From Paenibacillus sp. 1001270B_150601_E10 (lineage in GTDB: Bacteria; Bacillota; Bacilli; Paenibacillales; Paenibacillaceae): a stretch of 37,293 nucleotides of DNA. The stretch spans positions 1 through 37,293 of the forward strand of contig NZ_JADMOL010000013.1 in the NCBI RefSeq assembly GCF_015558675.1, in the 5' to 3' direction. The notes under the pieces were generated by a model, which saw only the letters and a program-made list of their open reading frames with translations, had not been told where the DNA came from and did no database searches. The first letter of the stretch is position 1. Every line of letters begins with the position of its first letter. Below, piece by piece: positions 15,768 to 22,679 of this stretch. Position numbers and translations under genes: made by a program.

Positions 15768-16661
15768 CTACTTTGAGCTGCCTTCGAGTCTTACTGTTCC
15801 AAATGAAATTTTCATATTTAGTGAGTAGGTTAACCAAGACTGATTTCCGAATTCCTTCGAAAAGGTTAACTCTGCATCATACTGAGCACAAGCTTCATCA
15901 TCAGTTAATCCTTTATTTATTAAGCTCTGTATTATCTCATTTCGATCTCCTGGTTGTTGACCAAGCCCTTCCTCTCTAAGTGATAAATAAAGTTGTTCTA
16001 TTTGTGTTGTTTGCATATTCTGATCTAAGAAATTCACCTTATCACTGATCCTGCACTCGACATCGGTTAATCCGAGTTTACTTAGAATAACTGGTACTTG
16101 CATTCCGAAGTTTCCGCTTTTACCAAGACGTTTGAAATCTTCTTCATAGAGCTTTTGTAATATCCCTAACTTTATGATTTGGGATTGATCAATTCCATCA
16201 AAAAAGTAGTTTGACATATTTGAAATCCAATGAGGCTCAAAACAGATAACCTTTCCTTGATCACAGACACTGTTAATCATTTTTTTAATCGTCTTCTCCG
16301 GTTCCACCATATGTAATAGAAAAGCATGACAAATTGCTACGTCATACTTCCTTTCTACATGCATCGTCCCAATGTCGCCCTGAATAAATTGGGTTTGAAA
16401 AGATGTATGTTGAAATATTTCTTTTGCTCGGTTTATTAATTCTATTCCAAGATCAATTCCAGTATAAGTTGAACCTGCTGGTAGCATTGGCAACAGCTTA
16501 AGACCAAGAAAACCATATCCACAACCAAAATCAATGATGTTTATGGGCGTTGTAAACTTCCATACTCTATCAATTAGAAATTCTAAATAATCGTCGTTAT
16601 AGTATAACTCCCGAGTTTTTCGAAGATATTCTATTTGGTTATCCCAAAAATAGTCTGACAT
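15768..16661 (-). CDS. SAM-dependent methyltransferase
   Basis: A 297-residue methyltransferase: motif I IIDFGCGYGFLG at residues 42-53, Asp70 (YTGIDLG) binding the SAM ribose, FIQGDIG adenine loop, and AICHAFLLHM as the post-motif strand. A long C-terminal part (about 150 residues, ending at KISFGTVRLEGSSK) is beyond the core fold and probably selects substrate. It is unrelated in detail to the neighbouring methyltransferase. AAGGAGA is 7 bp from the ATG. The stop is 11 bp from core aC6. Confidence 0.86.
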   Translation of the reverse strand: MSDYFWDNQIEYLRKTRELYYNDDYLEFLIDRVWKFTTPINIIDFGCGYGFLGLKLLPMLPAGSTYTGIDLGIELINRAKEIFQHTSFQTQFIQGDIGTMHVERKYDVAICHAFLLHMVEPEKTIKKMINSVCDQGKVICFEPHWISNMSNYFFDGIDQSQIIKLGILQKLYEEDFKRLGKSGNFGMQVPVILSKLGLTDVECRISDKVNFLDQNMQTTQIEQLYLSLREEGLGQQPGDRNEIIQSLINKGLTDDEACAQYDAELTFSKEFGNQSWLTYSLNMKISFGTVRLEGSSK

Positions 16662-16692
16662 AGTATTCTCCTTTTTTATCGCTTGGCGATTT

Positions 16693-16817
16693 CAGCTAAC
16701 GCTCTTGCATTCTCAACGTCCGACGGAGTCGGATGTGTCCGTTGAATCTGCTACCTGGCTTCTCAACTTCGGTCCGGACCAAGGGCGTAGCCCGAAGCGT
16801 GAATGCGGTGTTAGCCG
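16693..16817 (-). repeat. attC-like site aC5
   Basis: Ends CAGCTAAC and GTTAGCCG. Arms GCATTC (16707-16712) / GAATGC (16801-16806) pair, with CCGGACC in the centre. It is shorter than the others (125 bp). The right core is identical to the reverse complement of the minimal cassette's far end. Confidence 0.82.
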
Positions 16818-16941
16818 ATGCTTCCTCTTCTTCGAGTTACCCACCGAATATATCTTGATCTTGTTATGCCCTTATCCGATCTTGACCTTAGATGCTTCTG
16901 GCTTTGAGGGATTACCCATATGTTCTTGATCTAGGAAATTT
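16818..16941 (-). other. minimal cassette without a convincing gene
   Basis: 124 bp between aC5 and aC4. The only candidate reading is a 15-codon peptide (MGNPSKPEASKVKIG) without a clear ribosome site. A diverged copy of the same sequence lies at 17984-18062. It may be a noncoding or promoter cassette, or a peptide cassette. Confidence 0.6.
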
Positions 16942-17105
16942 CGGCTAACGTTTTGTACTAACGACGTCCTGGCCCCTTAGAGCCGCTGCTTATAGTTGTG
17001 AGGCTTGCCGAACACCTGATGCAGTGACGTCCCGACGGGCTTAGGGGGCTGGATGTGGTCACTCGCTTCTCAGAGTGACCCCGAGCGTCAATATGGTGTT
17101 ATTCG
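16942..17105 (-). repeat. attC-like site aC4
   Basis: Ends CGGCTAAC and GTTATTCG (17098-17105). GGCCCCTTAGAG / CTTAGGGGGC and GGTCACTC / GAGTGACC form inner stems. The nucleotidyltransferase stop lies within the right core. Confidence 0.8.
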
Positions 17106-17866
17106 GAGGAAGTTCTGGAAGCAGCCATTGTATTTAAGGCGTTCTCAAAATAGCTATATACTTCATCTGCAATTCCCAAAAACTCTTCAACAAGTACATG
17201 ACTATCCAAGTAACAAGCATACAGATAATCAACTAAAGCCGAGTCAATCTCGCAATAGTCTAATATGGCATTCTTCATCTCAATAATGTCATCTTGCCAT
17301 ACACCTGTATCTTCTAAAACCAAAGAGTATAATGCACGAATTAATCTCTTAGAATAACCTTTAATATATCTAGTTTTCATTGTGCTATCACTAGCATTAG
17401 TAAGTAAACGATGTATACGATCTACTTCCTCCTTGGTCTCTGTATTTAAGTCTAAAATGAACTCTGGAGAAGTAACTATCGGTGGCACTTTTTCACCAAC
17501 GTCATGACCATATATGCAAACACAAATTATCTTAATCCAAAAACCCCACTCATTCGGTTTTCGTAATACATCGTCAATCGAGCAAATTATCGTATCAATC
17601 TTAGTCACTACTGGATATTCTTCTAAAAGCTTGTCTTTAATATTTGACAATCTTTCGTAATCAATATCTTTGGGATTTACACATACAATAGTAAAGTCTG
17701 CATCTGACTTAAAAGGTATAGCAGTTCCTTTTGGAATCGAGCCACACATATAAATGCTATGAATCTTACCTTTAAATTCGGTAAGTATATTATCTATATA
17801 CTTATCAACAAAATCCTTATATTCACTTTGTATTACAATTCTATTTATAACTTTTTCTAATATCAT
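17099..17866 (-). CDS. Pol-beta-type nucleotidyltransferase
   Basis: A 255-residue protein with the signature Gly42-Ser43 (MCGSIPKGT), catalytic Asp55 and Asp57 (SDADFTIV) and the third carboxylate Asp91 (KIDTII). A helical C-terminal half contains KGYSKRLIRALYSLVLED. This is the layout of aminoglycoside adenylyltransferases and of MNT-type toxin or antitoxin nucleotidyltransferases. Length and the helical tail favour the drug-modifying group, but this is inference. TAA overlaps the aC4 core. AGGAGG lies upstream of the ATG. Confidence 0.82.
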   Translation of the reverse strand: MILEKVINRIVIQSEYKDFVDKYIDNILTEFKGKIHSIYMCGSIPKGTAIPFKSDADFTIVCVNPKDIDYERLSNIKDKLLEEYPVVTKIDTIICSIDDVLRKPNEWGFWIKIICVCIYGHDVGEKVPPIVTSPEFILDLNTETKEEVDRIHRLLTNASDSTMKTRYIKGYSKRLIRALYSLVLEDTGVWQDDIIEMKNAILDYCEIDSALVDYLYACYLDSHVLVEEFLGIADEVYSYFENALNTMAASRTSSE

Positions 17867-17899
17867 ATAGACTCCTCCTAAACATGTAAGAACTTCTTT

Positions 17900-17983
17900 C
17901 GGCTAACGTTCTTGAATTTTCGACGTCCGACGGAGTAGGATGTGTCTGGCTGAATCTGCTACCTGGCTTCTCAACTTCGGACC
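17900..17983 (-). repeat. attC-like site aC3, truncated
   Basis: Left end CGGCTAAC and about 75 bp, including CCGACGG, GGATGTGTC and ACCTGGCTTCTCAACTTCGG, closely match aC5. The right half, core included, is deleted, joining it to the small cassette remnant. Confidence 0.75.
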
Positions 17984-18062
17984 TTCATATGCCCTTCCGA
18001 TCTTGACCTTGGATGCTTCTGGCTTTGAGGGTTTACCCATATGTTCTTGACCTAGGAAGTTT
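17984..18062 (-). other. minimal cassette remnant, second copy
   Basis: About 79 bp nearly identical to the left-to-right body of 16818-16941 (shared CTTCTGGCTTTGAGGG, ACCCATATGTTCTTGA). The 3' third and the adjoining site half are missing. The short reading now runs on through aC3 as MGKPSKPEASKVKIGRAYEG onward, an artefact of the fusion. Confidence 0.65.
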
Positions 18063-18215
18063 CGTCTAACGTTCTTGTATCTACGAACCCGAGAGGCTTA
18101 AGGGAGCAAAGCGACCGGGTCCGACGGACTTAGCTCTCGCAGGGTTGTTCGCTGATTCTGCTTCTTCGTCTACGAACCAAGGGCGCAGCCCGCAGCGTAT
18201 ATACGGTGTTATACG
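18063..18215 (-). repeat. attC-like site aC2
   Basis: Ends CGTCTAAC (minus GTTAGACG, a fit to GTTRRRY) and GTTATACG. Arms GTATCTACG / CGTATATAC, and GAGGCTTAAGG / CTTAGCTCTC. The right core is identical to the reverse complement of the kinase cassette's far end at aC1. Confidence 0.87.
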
Positions 18216-18219
18216 GAGT

Positions 18220-19026
18220 TCATGACATCCTTGAACTCGCTATCGAGAGAATATTCTTAATATCATCAAACATCTTATTCCAATTTCTATCTGTATTATT
18301 CATAATATACGAACCAAACGGTAGGGATTTAACCGCTCTTAGTTCTATATTTTTGCGTCTTATATAGTACTCTATTGTTTTAGGGTTTGACCATTTTGGT
18401 TTTGAACGAACAATAGCTGTATGTTTTAATGATTCTTCAACGCTGTTTTGCGATATATAAAATAATATTGGATTTAACGGACTAATAATAATCGCAAGGT
18501 TTCTTATGTATTCAATGATTTCATCTTCTTTAATTTGAGGATACAATCTATTGATATCATGAATTTGGTGTTGAAATAGGACACTCTCGAAAATCGTTAC
18601 TGTATCCGTATTAAACATTCTTGTAACATACTGTTTAAAGCGTGTGTAAAACACTTTCTTATATATATTAAATGGGACAATAGCCTTATCCGAATAACAA
18701 AATTCTTTGGAAGATAAATATTCAATCAGCTCTTCATTCCAAGGTTTTGGCTCAGGTACTTTATAAGGTAATAAGACATAATCATCTTCTATGATAGACT
18801 TTAATTGAATCCACTCTTCTAGTTGAGGGAACTTTTTTAGTAAAGCATTGTAATCGTTCTTCGTAAGATAAGCATAAAAAGGCAAATCAATTGGATGCTC
18901 ACTACCTTCAACATATATCTTGGTGTTTACTCCAACTTCGTTAAGGTAATTATAAAGCAATTTGGATGTGGTTGTTTTCCCTGAACCTGGAATACCTTCA
19001 AACATAATTAATTTAGTATTATTCAC
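18220..19026 (-). CDS. thymidylate/deoxynucleoside kinase-like protein
   Basis: A 268-residue P-loop kinase. Walker A is EGIPGSGKTT (residues 10-19), the N terminus of thymidylate- and deoxynucleoside-kinase folds. An IFESVLFQHQIHD segment resembles the conserved ERS/DR motif, and TAIVRSKPKW may form the lid. Longer than ordinary Tmk (about 210), so not housekeeping. Start GTG 19026 follows AAGGTGAG; ATG 19005 is an alternative. The stop lies 4 bp from core aC2. The substrate is unknown. Confidence 0.8.
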   Translation of the reverse strand: MNNTKLIMFEGIPGSGKTTTSKLLYNYLNEVGVNTKIYVEGSEHPIDLPFYAYLTKNDYNALLKKFPQLEEWIQLKSIIEDDYVLLPYKVPEPKPWNEELIEYLSSKEFCYSDKAIVPFNIYKKVFYTRFKQYVTRMFNTDTVTIFESVLFQHQIHDINRLYPQIKEDEIIEYIRNLAIIISPLNPILFYISQNSVEESLKHTAIVRSKPKWSNPKTIEYYIRRKNIELRAVKSLPFGSYIMNNTDRNWNKMFDDIKNILSIASSRMS

Positions 19027-19130
19027 TCAACTCACCTTTATTATATTAATTAAATCCATTATTGAATTTTCCATCCATGTTAATTTATTTGATAATTTTT
19101 AAAGTCTCTTATATATGTTTTCATGAATTA

Positions 19131-19297
19131 CGTATAACGTTCTCGTATCTGCGAACCCGAGAGGCTTAAGGGAGCGCACGCGACCGGGTCCGACGGACTT
19201 AGCCTCGCAGGGGTTGTGAGCCGATTCAACTTCTCCGCATACCACTTCTAACGAACCAAGGGCCGAACGGCCCGCAGCGTAGATACAATGTTAGACG
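19131..19297 (-). repeat. attC-like site aC1
   Basis: Ends CGTATAAC and GTTAGACG. Arms GTATCT (19145-19150) / AGATAC (19281-19286). Inner GAGGCTTAAGG / CTTAGCCTC. On the minus strand the gene-proximal core is GTCTAAC, an exact fit to the integron RYYYAAC box. Confidence 0.87.
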
Positions 19298-19998
19298 AAG
19301 TTTATGCCTTCATCGAGTTTTCTTAGTATATATTTATTACTTGCAAATCCCCCACTTTGCACCAATAAAAACCAAACTTTAAAAAAGTAAGTAAATTCAA
19401 ACATATTACTCGTATTAGCTACAATTCTATACTCGACTCCAGTATCTTCGTAAATTCTTACTACTACAGAAGGTTCATCAGAAGAATAGAATATACTGAA
19501 ACTTCCCTTGCTATACTCATATTCTAGTGAAGATTCGAGAGTGAACACGATTAAACTTTGAAGAATTGCTACAAAAGCAGAAACCAAATCAAAATACATT
19601 TCTATATCAGTAATTTTAGGAATTTCGAATTTATGTTCCATTCTATTTCTTATAGTATTTATTCTTACTAAAACTCTTGAATTAAAAACCCCAATATCAT
19701 TAAGAAAATCCAATTTCTTCTCAAATTTTAAATTTTTCTTTGCAGTGATATTATAAAGGTTATAGACAAATAAAAACGTATCCAGTTGACAATCCATCGC
19801 CCTCTTTAAATGAGAAACACAATTTATCAGACTAACAGATGTATTCTTCTCTAATTCAACTTGCGCGAAATCAAGATAATCAACTGCATATAAATCAAAT
19901 TCAGGCAAGTCTGGCATACCTCCCCCTCCTCCACACGGGGTTAATTCATCAATATATTGAATTAAGAACATTCGAAGCTTTTCAATTTTTTCGCTCAA
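19291..19998 (-). CDS. HEPN-like cassette protein
   Basis: A 235-residue mostly helical protein with an early glycine run (CGGGGGMPDLPEF) and an RNRMEH sequence near the middle. RNRMEH fits the R-x4-H motif of HEPN domains, whose RNase members act in toxin-antitoxin and phage-defence systems. The flanking helices (RAMDCQLDTFLFVYNLY before, IEMYFDLVSAFVAIL after) also suit a HEPN bundle. This is a motif-based reading, not a confident family call. TTG 19998 is chosen because GGAG lies 9 bp upstream; a TTG at 20019 lacks a site. It is the first cassette, adjoining attI. TAA lies inside core aC1. Confidence 0.6.
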   Translation of the reverse strand: MSEKIEKLRMFLIQYIDELTPCGGGGGMPDLPEFDLYAVDYLDFAQVELEKNTSVSLINCVSHLKRAMDCQLDTFLFVYNLYNITAKKNLKFEKKLDFLNDIGVFNSRVLVRINTIRNRMEHKFEIPKITDIEMYFDLVSAFVAILQSLIVFTLESSLEYEYSKGSFSIFYSSDEPSVVVRIYEDTGVEYRIVANTSNMFEFTYFFKVWFLLVQSGGFASNKYILRKLDEGINFV

Positions 19999-20032
19999 AA
20001 TTAATATCTCCGTTATCAAAATGCATAAATTT

Positions 20033-20127
20033 CACCTAACGTCTTATCTACGAACTTCGTAAATAACACTCCATTCGTTGTATATACGAAGTTCGCAAAT
20101 CCTACATGACAAAGAGTATTTACGAAC
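20033..20127 (-). promoter_or_regulatory. attI-like recombination region with three phased repeats
   Basis: The first cassette begins at CACCTAAC (20033-20040; minus GTTAGGTG, an exact GTTRRRY core). To its right the motif TATNTACGAA[C/G] occurs at 20045, 20081 and 20117, each exactly 36 bp apart. The first two copies extend into near-palindromes (TATCTACGAACTTCGTAAATA; TATATACGAAGTTCGCAAAT). The proximal copy resembles the L' arm of the attC-like sites. The layout resembles an attI with a core plus integrase-binding direct repeats. Confidence 0.72.
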
Positions 20128-20211
20128 TGCCTCACATAGTCACTTATAATTACAATAACCTGTAACCCCATTCACTTACAATATATTGATTTTGAACCAT
20201 CTGTTTCTTCA

Positions 20212-21240
20212 TTATCCTGAGCTTCCTTCAACACCGCCTCGTTCTTTCTCCTCACGCATCAACCGATCAAGCGGACTCTCGATATTTTGAATATTCCGCA
20301 AGCTAACATGAGTGTATCGTTCAGTCGTACGACTGCTTGCATGACCAAGCAGCTCTTGAATATATCTCAAATCCACACCACCTTCTAACAAATGCGTCGC
20401 GAAGGAATGCCTTAGCGCGTGAATACTCACCTGTTTATTGATCCTTGCTCGCTTAAGGGCCTGTTCGAATATTTTTTGAGCGCTTCGTTCGGTGAGATGG
20501 CTCCCATTTCCCTGCTTCACGAGAATCGTACGTCGCGACAGATCCAGATCACGAACATGGAGTCTAACAACCTCTCCTACTCTAAGCCCAGATGAATAGG
20601 TGATCATGAGCAGCGCATGGTGCTTTATATTCGTACAAGCTGATATAACCGACATAACCTCTTCGGGACTTAATACCTTAGGCAGCTTCAATTCTCGTTT
20701 AGGCCGCATCGTCGACCTTTCACGGAGCTTAATTCCAAGGACATATTCAAAATAAAACTTCAGTGCACTTATCCCTTGATTAACATAAGCGTGAGAGTAT
20801 CCTTTCTCTATCAAGTGAAGAATATAAGCTTGTACCTGATCCGAATCTCCAGAAGAATTCACCTTGTTGCAATCAGAATTCTCCCTCCATGAATTAAGAA
20901 ATATCTCTTTGATGTTTACTACCTTTATTCAGCACTTCTGCGTATATTGTGCTTTGCTTGCTTTTTCCAAGTCTTTGAAGAGCATTTATGTATACTTGAT
21001 GACGCAGCAAATTTTCATGCCATACGCTGTTTTCAGAGAAATACTCAAGCAAGACCGTAACGATTTGTTCTGTATAAGGGACATACCAGACCAATCGCTT
21101 TGCATCCCATCTACGATTCGGAAGCCTTCGAATACATGCTAGATCTCTCTCATCAACTTCACCTCCAACTCTTCATGATTGGCTAAGCTTACGTAAATCA
21201 TTGTATGATTATCTTTTTGATAAGCCTGCTTCTTCATCAT
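20212..21240 (-). pseudogene. tyrosine recombinase (integron-integrase-like), decayed
   Basis: The gene starts at ATG 21240 after GGGAGG. Frame 1 gives MMKKQAYQKDNHTMIYVSLA onward. A shift at about 21150-21170 leads to DERDLACIRRLPNRRWD and then LVWYVPYTEQ (an N-terminal region outside classical XerC/D and IntI). A stop at 20894 and another shift lead to the catalytic domain (20862-20212). There the six-residue set survives: Arg94, Lys116, His148, Arg151, His174 and Tyr183 (numbered from GTG 20862), and the end IESPLDR recalls IntI. VKQGNG joins directly to SHLTERS. Relatives have about 40 residues there, so an internal deletion is likely. Catalysis is doubtful. Confidence 0.82.
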
Positions 21241-21432
21241 GCTTTCCTCCCTATTAAATATCCAAAGCAACAAGGGCAACCAATCGACAACATCGTCTCA
21301 TACGATGGATCTCCCTCTATCTTTACGCTTAATTCCACAGCAGTACACCATCTTATGATGAATCGACATGACCGAATAACTTTCACATGACATTGATTAC
21401 ATCCTTATTCCTCTCCCCCCTCTCCCATTGAA

Positions 21433-21470
21433 ATAAAAAAGGAGATCAACGCTCATCGCATTCATCTCCT
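21433..21470 (-). terminator. terminator of the MBL-fold gene
   Basis: AGGAGAT (21440-21446) pairs with ATCTCCT (21464-21470) around a 17-base loop, followed on the minus strand by TTTTTT. It lies about 80 bp beyond the MBL gene stop. The rest of 21241-21551 shows no gene. Confidence 0.55.
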
Positions 21471-21551
21471 GATTCTTTCAGGCCATCAACCCAAATATGT
21501 AATTAACCCGATGCTTCCATACAACTTACAACTTATTTAAACATACCCTTG

Positions 21552-22397
21552 CTAAACCGATACATGGAGCCCCGTGCGTGCCAGAACAACCTGCTCTGGC
21601 AGAGGATATGCCTCTCTCACATCCACACCGTGGGACATGTGCGTATACACCGCCTGCTTAGGCTGCAATTCTCGAATAAGTTCAGCAGCCTCGACCATAT
21701 CATAGACGGAGCGCGTGTCGTAAGGGAATGGCTCCTCGTAAAAGTTCGTTCCCAGCACCAGCAGATCCAGATCACGGAATGCAGCCTTTTCTTTTTCACC
21801 AAGACCAATCGCATCTGAAGCATACGCCCATGCACCATGGCATTGTCCTGCCTCCGACTCCAGTAGCGGCCGTTCGAACCGATAGGCGTAGGAGTAGCCG
21901 TTTTTCCCATGGTTGACTTTGACCGGATAAATGGCCCAATCCTCCCAGTGCCATACCTCCTCCAGCACCGTCCATTCGATATATCGATCCAGCCACGGAT
22001 ACATGCTGCGAATAATCTCCAGCACTTCAGCAGGTGCAATGACATGGCCCTTCTTGTCAGTCCAGCGGCAGACGTCTGCATAGGCGGGTAATCCCGCTAC
22101 ATGATCCTGATGCGCATGGGTAATGAGGATATCGGAGATCCAGCGCATTCCCGCAAGCTCCATTTGCAGCGGCCAGTCTGGCCCGCAGTCGACCAGCAGC
22201 TCTCGATGAGCTTTCATAAGCAGCACAGAGGAGCGCATTCTCCGGTTTCGTCTTGTCGTTCGAGCTTCCTCGCACACCGCACAATCGCAATACACACGCG
22301 GCACACCCAAGGAATCGCTGTTTCCTAAAAAGACGCACTGATAACCGGGATGCTCGCGGTCTAACGCTATATTCATTCCTTGCTTTGTCTCATTCAT
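21552..22397 (-). CDS. MBL-fold hydrolase, PhnP-like
   Basis: A 281-residue metallo-beta-lactamase-fold protein. The metal motif HAHQDH is at residues 94-99, with later ligands in YASDAIG and YTHMSHG. An N-terminal CDCAVC cluster (Cys37, 39, 42) after LGVPRVY is typical of the PhnP branch, where cysteines bind a structural zinc. PhnP is a cyclic phosphodiesterase acting on 1,2-cyclic ribose phosphates in phosphonate use. No phn genes are nearby, so the substrate here is uncertain. Divergent from the GDPD gene. Confidence 0.85.
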   Translation of the reverse strand: MNETKQGMNIALDREHPGYQCVFLGNSDSLGVPRVYCDCAVCEEARTTRRNRRMRSSVLLMKAHRELLVDCGPDWPLQMELAGMRWISDILITHAHQDHVAGLPAYADVCRWTDKKGHVIAPAEVLEIIRSMYPWLDRYIEWTVLEEVWHWEDWAIYPVKVNHGKNGYSYAYRFERPLLESEAGQCHGAWAYASDAIGLGEKEKAAFRDLDLLVLGTNFYEEPFPYDTRSVYDMVEAAELIRELQPKQAVYTHMSHGVDVREAYPLPEQVVLARTGLHVSV

Positions 22398-22475
22398 CCT
22401 TTCATCATCCTTACCTGACTAAAATGACTTGTCCGATCCAACTTCTACTCTTAGTATAATCACTTTTTCGAAGAA

Positions 22476-22503
22476 GGTATAGGTATGCACCGGATACCTA
22501 TCC
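22476..22503. promoter_or_regulatory. operator-like palindrome
   Basis: ATAGGTAT (22479-22486) and ATACCTAT (22494-22501) form a perfect 8-bp inverted repeat with a 7-bp centre, extended by GG and CC. It lies in the divergent region between the MBL-fold gene (which has TATACT nearby on the minus strand) and the GDPD gene. The bound factor is unknown. Confidence 0.45.
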
Positions 22504-22679
22504 TACATCATATATATGTAAAGGTTTCATCATCTATGGATACCCCGCTTGTATTCTACAATCGAGATCATTATTCTGTAGGGTATAGTCTTACAGCATA
22601 CAGCACGAAAACTAACCATAAAGTGAGATCGCTTTTTACTTCAATAGGAATGTTTATCTAGGGTTTCAGGAGGTCTGTC

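Larger units (their letters stand above)
8845..21240 (-). mobile_element. integron-like gene-cassette array with decayed recombinase
   Basis: About 14 minus-strand units, each a promoterless-looking gene followed by an attC-like structured repeat, lie end to end between a degenerate half-site (8845) and an attI-like region (20033-20127). A tyrosine recombinase pseudogene follows in the same orientation. Cassettes are AT-rich and functionally unrelated to each other. Each has its own ribosome site, and several stop codons lie inside the repeat core. The 8-bp ends of cassettes agree with each other better than the two ends of one site do, which fits exchange at G^TT. Site names aC1 to aC15 below count outward from attI. 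Confidence 0.85.

Noticed and set aside
16705-16929. 74-residue plus-strand reading frame across aC5 and the minimal cassette
   Set aside because: It runs against the array, is composed of the repeat itself and has no ribosome site.
8845-20130. CRISPR array
   Set aside because: The repeats are 125-180 bp, diverged and separated by whole genes of variable length; no short identical repeats and no cas genes.
8845-20130. Family of MITEs or REP-like elements instead of cassette sites
   Set aside because: Copies are all co-oriented, exactly one per gene, overlap stop codons, and their end sequences match per cassette. No target-site duplication or copies elsewhere in the window. A genome-wide search would settle this.
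20212-20862. Intact 216-residue tyrosine recombinase
   Set aside because: The N-terminal half continues upstream in other frames and the region after VKQGNG is too short, so this is the surviving part of a longer broken gene.
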